NCBI GenBank assembly: GCA_026008535.1
Contig: BRKX01000015.1
Span: forward strand, 27,983,501 to 28,047,500
Direction of reading: 5' to 3'
Source: Perilla frutescens
Lineage: Eukaryota; Streptophyta; Magnoliopsida; Lamiales; Lamiaceae
Length of the DNA stretch: 64,000 bases
The position numbers were made by a program, and so were the translations under genes. Within the stretch, counting starts at the first letter, position 1. Each line of letters begins with the position of its first letter. Below, piece after piece: positions 57,449-64,000 of the stretch. The notes below the pieces were generated by a model that did not search any database, was not told the DNA's origin, and saw only the letters and a list, made by a program, of their open reading frames with translations.

Positions 57449-58925
57449 CACTTCACTAGATATGAAGCGATATATCATCAACTATGAAGGGAAGTGTCAC
57501 CAGATATGAAACAATATAAGTTAATAGATTAGACATTAATTATATATTTAAAAAGCTATAATAAGGACTTAAATATTAAATTTGTATTTTATAAATATGA
57601 GACTTACTAAGTTTACAATAATTTTTAAATTTGATAAAAATGTTCATAAAAAAAAACTAAGAAAAACTATCACATTGAATTATTGAAGTGAAAAAAGAAA
57701 AAGGTGTCACCCGATATTAAGCAAAGTATCACCAGATATGAAGTGAAGTGTCACCAACTATAAAGTGAAGTGTCACCCGATATATTTAATAAAACTATAA
57801 TAAAGACTTAAATATTAAATTTATATTTTAATATACCAGACTTATTTATTACAAAGTTCATAATGTTCATGAATAAAAACTAAAAAAAGAAAAGAAAAAC
57901 ACATTGAATTATTGAAGAAAAAAAATAAAGAAGTGTCACTCAATATTAAATAGGTATCACCAGATATCATGAGAAGTATCACTAATTATGAAGTGAAGTA
58001 TCACCTGATATTAGGTGAAATATCACCACATATAAAGCATATAAGTAAACAAATTAGACATAATTATATATTTAAATAAAGCTATAATAATTACTTAAAT
58101 ATTAAATTTATATTTTTAATACATAAGACTCATTTATTACAAAGTTCATAAGTGTTCATGAATACAAAAAAAACTATCACATTGAATTATTGAAGCAAAA
58201 AAATGAAGAAATGTCTACCGATATTAAGGGATGTATCACCAGATATGAAGCGAGACATCACCAAATATGAATTGAAGTGTCACCCGCGTATATGAAGTGA
58301 AGTATCACTAGATATGAAGCAGTATAAGTCAACATATTAGAGATTAATTATATATTTAATAAACCTATAATAAAGACTTAAATATTAAATTTGTATTTTT
58401 GAAATATGATACTTACTTACTACAGAGTTTACAATAATTTATAAAATTCGATAAAAATGTCAAAAAAATTAATCCAACTTAAGAAAGAAGACACAAAGTC
58501 AATAAAAAATAACCAATAAACAATAGTAATAAATGTTCATAACTAAAAACTAAAAAAGAAACTATCAAATTGAACTAATAAAGCAAAGAAACAAAGAACT
58601 GTCACCTGATATTAAGCAAAGTATCATCAGATATGACGTGAAGTGTCACCTGATATGAAGTGAAGTATCACCAGATATAAATTAACAAATTAGACATTAA
58701 TTATATATTTAATAAATCAATAATAAACACAAAGTCAATAAAAAAGAACCAATAAAATATAGTAATAAATGTTCATAACTAAAAACTAAAAAAAATCCTA
58801 TAAAATTGAATTATTAAAGCAAAGAAACAAAGAAGTGTAATCCAATATTAAGCAATGTATCACCAGATATAAAGTGAAGTGTCACCAGATATGAAGTGAA
58901 GTATCACCAGATATAAATTAACAAA
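57449..58925 (+). repeat. right arm of the 22-bp iteron arrays (direct)
   Basis: Unit GTRTCACCNGATATNAAGTGAA. Six clusters of 3-5 units start near 57450, 57704, 57933, 58211, 58597 and 58835, about 25 units in all. Starts are exactly 22 apart, for example at 57704, 57726, 57748, 57770 and at 58835, 58857, 58879, 58901. After most clusters comes the same spacer (TTAGACATTAATTATATATT, then AAGACTTAAATATTAAATTT), so the whole is a higher-order repeat of roughly 230-390 bp. The boundary with the left arm near 57449 is itself a palindrome. Confidence 0.9.
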
Positions 58926-60625
58926 TCGGACATTAATTATATATTTAATGAAACTATAATAAATACTTAAATATTAAATTCACTACAAAATTAGTTAGTA
59001 GAATTTGAAGCATACCTACTTAAGAAAATAATATATTCATCTGAAGATGCCCCTGTAACTATATTCTGTAGATAAATAAATAATGATATAGTAACACAAA
59101 ATTCCCAAGAAACATTAATTAAAGCAAGAGAATTGGTCTTCATCATCTGTATACATGGGATTTTCCTTCACATTTCACTGTAAAATCAAAAATTTCACAA
59201 TCTGTAGTTGTTGAAAAGCATAAAAAAATAGCATCTTCAACTTCTACAAACAATTTCATATTTTTCATGTTGCTGCCAAGATATCCAATTATCAAACTAT
59301 AACACTTATAGAACAATTGTACAAGGAGATAAAGATGCGGACAACTTCCAAAAGTGTAGCATTTCATCTTCTTGTATTTTTGTACAAAGGCTAAAATATC
59401 AATTTCTCTACCATGAAGTTTTTCGAGGCAAGGCTTTAGATTCCTCGTCTGTTTTACTGCCGATATATCTGAAAGTACAATAATAACTCAGTCTAATGCA
59501 CTAATATATGTTATTTTTAAAGAAAAACCACAGTCTGAAGAGAAATTCCGCGATATAGGATTAGCCATCTTGGAACGATACCAACTTCTGCTATGTGAAT
59601 CATCATGTGATAGTCCCTACTTTCACTTTCATCTACGTTTAAGAATTTGGATCTGTCATTTTACGGATAATGTTATCTTGTAAACCAATTATCATCACCC
59701 TTCCAACCCATTTCCCAACATAATTTCGGTAAACCAAAATCAAATAAAAAAAAGCAGACACCATAAACTAGCAATAACATGAGAAAAATAAAACAAACAT
59801 ATTTCTTGAAATGAAAGAAAGAGATTGCAACAATGCGAGTAGCCTTGGACTGCATGACATATATAACAAAATTGAAAAATGAAATGCTCATTCTAATGTC
59901 ATGGAAAAACTTCTATGACATTAGAAGTTCTTTTGAAAGCAAAACTTCTAATACATCAAATTGTTTCGTATGGTACCCAACAACAAATTAGCTAAACTGC
60001 TGGAAATATTGATTGTCTATTTCAATATGTAGCATTGTGATTTTTGTTCTTTCACATTATATGATCTCTGTTATTGTCATGACAACTTCTGCATACAGTA
60101 TTGGTGAACAAATGGAGAAATTAGATGAAGATGGGAAACACCGAACAGGGCATGACAACTAAATTTGCTTCATATCTTTGTTTTTATAGTGAACTAATTT
60201 GTTTGTTACCTTGTATAACCTTTAATCGTACATTTGTACTCCTTAAAATTGTGACATTTTTTTTTCTCTCAAGGTTAGATAATGAGGACATGGAATCTGC
60301 TAGAGAAATTCATGTCAAGAACTGGTAAGTAATTTCCCTCTCATGCTATCAATTCATGTCAATGAGGACATGGAATCTGTTTGAGAATAAATCATTCTCC
60401 TCTTTTTCTCTCAACACTTTTATTCAAATAGATTAAAAAAAATTGATCAACAACAATTAAATCTCTGGGTTTCAGACCTCCACCCATGAACCCTAAACAC
60501 ATAACATCATCACTTCACTAAATCGATTAGAATTGGAACAAACAAGAACACATTACAGACATGTTAAAACCCTAGATAATGATATCACAGAGAGACATAG
60601 GGGAATCAAAGATAGAAACGCTTAC
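58926..60625. other. remainder of the Mutator-like element, low-content DNA
   Basis: Short minus-strand frames (59367-59143, 59891-59673) have no recognised domain. AATGAGGACATGGAATCTG occurs twice, 85 bases apart (60276 and 60361). Possible gene debris of the element. Confidence 0.4.
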
Positions 60626-60900
60626 AATTCTGATTGACACTGGCAGCGTTGCAGAGGTGGTGATGGGTGTGGTGATTTCGGAGGCAAAGATGTTGGGTTG
60701 CAGAAATTTCAACAGCATCGTGGTGGTGACATTACAGCGATGGTGATGGTGATGATGATTTCAACGTTGTTGGCAACAATGGTTACAGAGGCGGTGGTGA
60801 AAGTTGGAACGGTGGTGGCGATTTGGATTGCAGAGTCGGAGATGGTGGCGATTTGGGTTGCAGAGTTAGAGACGGTGGCAGATGTCAGGGTTGAATTTTT
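60626..60900 (-). other. leader-like first exon at the right end of the Mutator-like element
   Basis: On the minus strand a Thr/Ser/Ala-coding, CACC-rich stretch ends at a strong donor (GAATT/GTAAGCG at 60625). The T-rich intron-like sequence that follows contains TCTAGGGTTTTAACATG. The arrangement suits a 5' exon and intron 1 of an element gene. A plus-strand frame of 78 codons covers the same bases and is probably by chance. Confidence 0.35.
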
Positions 60901-61012
60901 ATTTTTTATTATATATATATATATATATATTTAATTGGATCGGGTCGGGTCGGGTTACAAGACCCGTCTAACGGTTTATGGTCCGTTAGACGGTTTAACA
61001 TAAGTCTTTGTC

Positions 61013-61021
61013 AAACTTTAA
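61013..61021. repeat. target duplication (right), 9 bp
   Basis: AAACTTTAA, partner of 55909-55917. Confidence 0.7.
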
Positions 61022-61156
61022 ATGTTGTTTGTTTACTTTGTTATTACTAACCGACATCGCTTAATTTGGGGCGGGTTGATGCCTTAAATTATATTGGATA
61101 AATAATATTCCCCAACATTTGCAACTTATAATAATAATACAATAATTTATATTTAG

Positions 61157-61423
61157 TACTCCTTCCGTTTCGTTTTGTTTGTTGTTTTAGAATTTTAATT
61201 TAGAATTAACAATTAATTATTTGGACTAATATATCCCTTCCTTTTATATTACATAAAATCATATTCACTTATATTTTCCTAAAAAGTTGAAAAAAAATTT
61301 ATCTCTTCATATATTTGTAAGGTTAAATTTGAGATAGAGGGTGTCAAAATATATAAAACAATAAACATTTTGACACAGAAGAAAAAAATCTAAAACAACA
61401 AACAAAATGAAACGGAGGGAGTA
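61157..61423. mobile_element. Stowaway-like MITE (E), well preserved
   Basis: 267 bp. Ends TACTCCTTCCGTTTCGTTTT and, inverted, TACTCCCTCCGTTTCATTTT pair over 35 bases with two mismatches. This is the youngest-looking of the five. Confidence 0.9.
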
Positions 61424-61769
61424 GTATTTTTTTTTACCCCCATCGTTTCATTTTCCGTATGAGATACATGGACGCATATGTGCAAATTGAAAAAATAAAT
61501 TTTGGGAATAAAGACGTGCTATTAGGGTATAATTGTTATAAGTTACAAATTTTGGGGTATTATTGTTATAAATTGCTGAGTATTAGGTATAATTTACCAT
61601 TTTTCTTAATATCCTTGTCATCATTCTCAAAATTTTATTTTCAATTACACACGTGTCCATGTGTCTGCGACGTGATGACTCTAAAAACTAACGGAGAGTA
61701 GAATTGAAAAAAAAAAAGAAACAATCAGGGTAAATCGCTCTATGCGACTATGCCACAACCATTTCCCTA
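61424..61769. other. intergenic, nothing identified
   Basis: AT-rich, with TAATTGTTATAA-type phrases repeated and no gene. Confidence 0.5.
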
Positions 61770-64000
61770 ATTTAACTGGCGGGAAATGATTTCTATTACA
61801 CAACTTGGCCACTTTAGTCGTGACCTCCCCATGAACTGACATCTTTCACACACGCTCATCCTCCTGTGAAGTAATAGGAGTCTGCAAAATGTCCCGTACA
61901 ATATCTGCGTGAAAGCATAAAAAACCTTCCGTGAAAAGCCATTTTCCATCCTTGAGAAAATCTGCCACCTTGTCAAGCAGAGATCCATGCATGTCACTTG
62001 GAATATTTAAACGATTGACAATTCTGTAACCCAACCAACTGTCAAGCCAAAAGAGAATATTTTACCATTCCCCAGAATCATGTGCGAGCCTTTCACCAAT
62101 GCCTCTATCTCTCCTCTAGTGCTCGGCCAAATAGATGAACCATATTTTTTTGTTCACCACATGACACGAATGATTGAGATACTGATTTCTAAATAACACA
62201 TATACCTTAACTGAATCTGTAAGAACCTTCCACGCAAGCCGCATCGCCAGATTCTTACTCAACACTGCCAAAGATGTAACTTCTAAACCCCATTCTTCCT
62301 AAATAGTGCACATTCTCTCCCATGCAACTGAAGATCTTGAAGTCTTGTGAATATCTCCAGTCCAAATAAAGTTTCTACAGGCTCTCTCAATATCACAGAT
62401 AAGAGTAGACGACAACTTATAAATTAACATCGAATGTAGAGCAGAACTAATGATAACTGAATTAACCAGACATACTCTCTCAGCCATTGAAAGCAATCGT
62501 CCTTCCCACTTGAAGAACTTTGAAATAACCTTATCCGCTATCTGTTGGAAAACTCCAACTTTAGGAGAATTTTTGAAGAGCAGTATCCTAAGATATCTAA
62601 AAGGTAGAGTTCCATGAATAAACTCTAATATTCGAGATACACTTTCTTTGATAACCCTCGAAACTTCTTTCCCAAAATAGGCACGAGACTTTACCGGATT
62701 ATAAACTTGCCTCGAATACTCCGCATACTTCCCAATAATCTCTGCCAAACATTTAATATTCTTCTTTGTTCCCTTACAAAAAAATAATGACATCGTTGCA
62801 TATAACACGCCCATTGGAAAATCCATACTCCTCCCATAACTAATAGGAGCTAGCTGCTTATTAGAGACTGCCCCTGAAAGTGCTCTAATTAGCCCCTCTT
62901 CGGTAATACCAAACAACAACGGCGACAGTGGATCTCCCTACCGAACCCCCCTTTTACAAGCAAAACAACCATGATAAGTACCATTAATCAATACAGAGAG
63001 TCCCGTTGAACTCAAAATATGACTTATCCACCTACGAAACTGCAATGGAAAGCCAAATAAATCAAGCACTTTCTCTAAGAACACCCAACGCAATGTGACG
63101 AATGCTTTTCAAATATCCACTTTGAAGGCCATATTATTCACTTTTCCCGTTCTATTCATACTATTCACTCCTTCTGAACCTAAGAGAATAACATCATGAA
63201 TTTTGCGTCCTCGATAAACCTAAACTAATTCCTAGAAACAATAGTTGCCGCCACCTAATTTAATGACGCGCTAAAATCTTAGAAAAAATTTTAAAGAAGA
63301 AATTCCCCAACACGATCAGCCTGAAATCCTCTACTCTATTAGCTCTCATCTCTTTTAGAATTAAAACCATGAAACTTGAATTCAAACCAACAGGAAAATA
63401 CATAAAGTTGAAGAACTCAGCAACTGCTCGATGAATTTTCTCACCCACCATGTCCCATGCAACTTGGAAAAATTTGGCAGTGAAACTGTCCGAACCCGTT
63501 GCACTGTTTAGGTCCATTGAAAACACTACCTTTTTGACCTCTTCCCAAGTTGGCAAGAAAACCAAATTAGAAGACTGCTCTGGTGAAACACATCTGGGAA
63601 TAAGGCCTTCCAACCAAGATAACTTCCCATGAGTCTCATTTTCCAAATTGAACAAATTAGATAAATAATCCACCACATGAGTTGTGATAACCTCTAAATT
63701 CTCCTCTAAATTATCTCGAATGATCATCGAAGACATTGTCCCTTGAGAGTGAAAATTGTACAATGCTCTATGAAAGTATGCCGTATTCCTATCACCATCA
63801 TTTAACCATTCAATCCTACTTTTTATGTTGCAAAAGACTTGACTGCATCGATAATTTTTCATTAACTCAAAGCTGAATATCAACTTCCATTTCCAAAAGC
63901 GTGTCCAAATATCCCTCTTTGGAGATTTTTTCCTGCACCTCTAACAATTCATCCTACAGCCACTGCATATCTCTTTTCTCATGCCCAAAAGTGTTCAAAT
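61770..64000 (-). pseudogene. LINE (L1-type) reverse transcriptase, broken, runs off the window
   Basis: Minus-strand reading. KSRIEWLNDGDRNTAYFHRA (about 63815) is the region before RT. W-EEVKKVVFSMDLNSATGSD followed by FTAKFFQVAWDMVG and FRLIVLGNFFFKIFSKILA are RT blocks of plant LINEs. GDPLSPLLFGITEE, with a stop (62938-62940) at the preceding Gln, follows at about 62935. PVKSRAYFGKEV, then LPFRYLRILLF and WEGRLLSMAERVCLVNSVI, are the downstream RT region. The catalytic Asp-Asp pair is not visible: the matching place reads YATMSLFFC. The C-terminal part near 62034-61770 (LLDKVADFLKDGKW) belongs to the zinc-binding RT-associated domain. No poly-A tail was found. The 5' half lies beyond 64000. 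Confidence 0.88.

Larger units (their letters stand above)
55918..61012. mobile_element. 5.1-kb Mutator-like element with inverted 22-bp iteron arrays
   Basis: 5095 bp. The ends align without gaps over the first 27 bases and beyond (GGGGTGATCTCCTGTGAGAC against GACAAAGACTTATGTTAAAC, then GTCTAA, CCGTTAGACGG and ACAACCCGACC). An 8/9 target duplication fits the Mutator superfamily. Inside the left end is a leader-like stretch and a short ATG frame (56116); inside the right end, on the minus strand, is another leader-like exon. The middle (56220-58920) is made of clustered 22-bp repeats in two inverted arms. No intact transposase is seen. Confidence 0.7.

Noticed and set aside
57449..58925. CRISPR-like array
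   Set aside because: This is plant DNA; units are contiguous without unique spacers and the clusters are separated by a repeated spacer.
60698..60934. Plus-strand 78-codon Val/Ala/Met-rich protein
   Set aside because: Ends in an AT microsatellite and mirrors a leader-like exon with a clear splice donor on the minus strand.

Overview
This is nuclear DNA of a flowering plant, most likely a eudicot. Three things show this: plant LTR retrotransposon lineages (an Athila-like Ty3/gypsy element and Sirevirus-like Ty1/copia elements), many Stowaway-type MITEs and Mutator-like elements in AT-rich DNA, and one intact host gene for a plant AzgA-type purine permease (AZG1-like). The species cannot be fixed from the sequence. 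An asterid such as a member of Lamiales is only a guess. Almost everything else is transposon or transposon debris.

Layout. Bases 1-8194 are the 3' part of an Athila-like Ty3/gypsy element on the plus strand: pol (entering from outside the window), a GC-rich block, a possible spliced leader, a downstream third ORF with an in-frame TGA, a 3' UTR, a polypurine tract and the 3' LTR. Tail to tail with it, at 8306-10101, lies a second LTR of the same family on the minus strand, with a tRNA-Asp primer-binding site and an extra partial LTR. A one-ended CACTA relic (10787) follows. A complete Ty1/copia Sirevirus-like element occupies 11397-20654. It has 617-bp LTRs, a perfect 5-bp duplication GCAAC, a decayed gag/integrase, an open RT-RNaseH frame and a frameshifted third ORF. 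A spliced minus-strand pseudogene of unknown function (21779-23687) and a decayed minus-strand copia element (about 23915-29703) come next.

From 30 to 49 kb there are no intact genes. The region holds a Mutator-type element with a 9-bp duplication carrying a broken DnaJ J-domain (30654-31787), four of the five Stowaway-like MITEs, LTR relics, a probable hAT-like element with an internal tandem array (39450-41625), inverted and tandem copies of an AT-rich repeat (43691-45093), a C-rich/G-quadruplex tract and a perfect 110-bp tandem duplication.

The one clear functional gene is the intronless AZG1-like purine permease at 49991-51709 on the minus strand, a GC-rich island in AT-rich DNA. After it come a CACTA-type element (53325-54493), a 5.1-kb Mutator-like element (55918-61012) filled with clustered 22-bp iterons arranged as two inverted arms, a fifth Stowaway MITE, and a minus-strand LINE (L1-type) RT relic that runs off the end. 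The most unusual object is the 22-bp iteron array inside the 5.1-kb element. Its arms could fold into a long hairpin, and its strict 22-bp period is unlike ordinary transposon filler.
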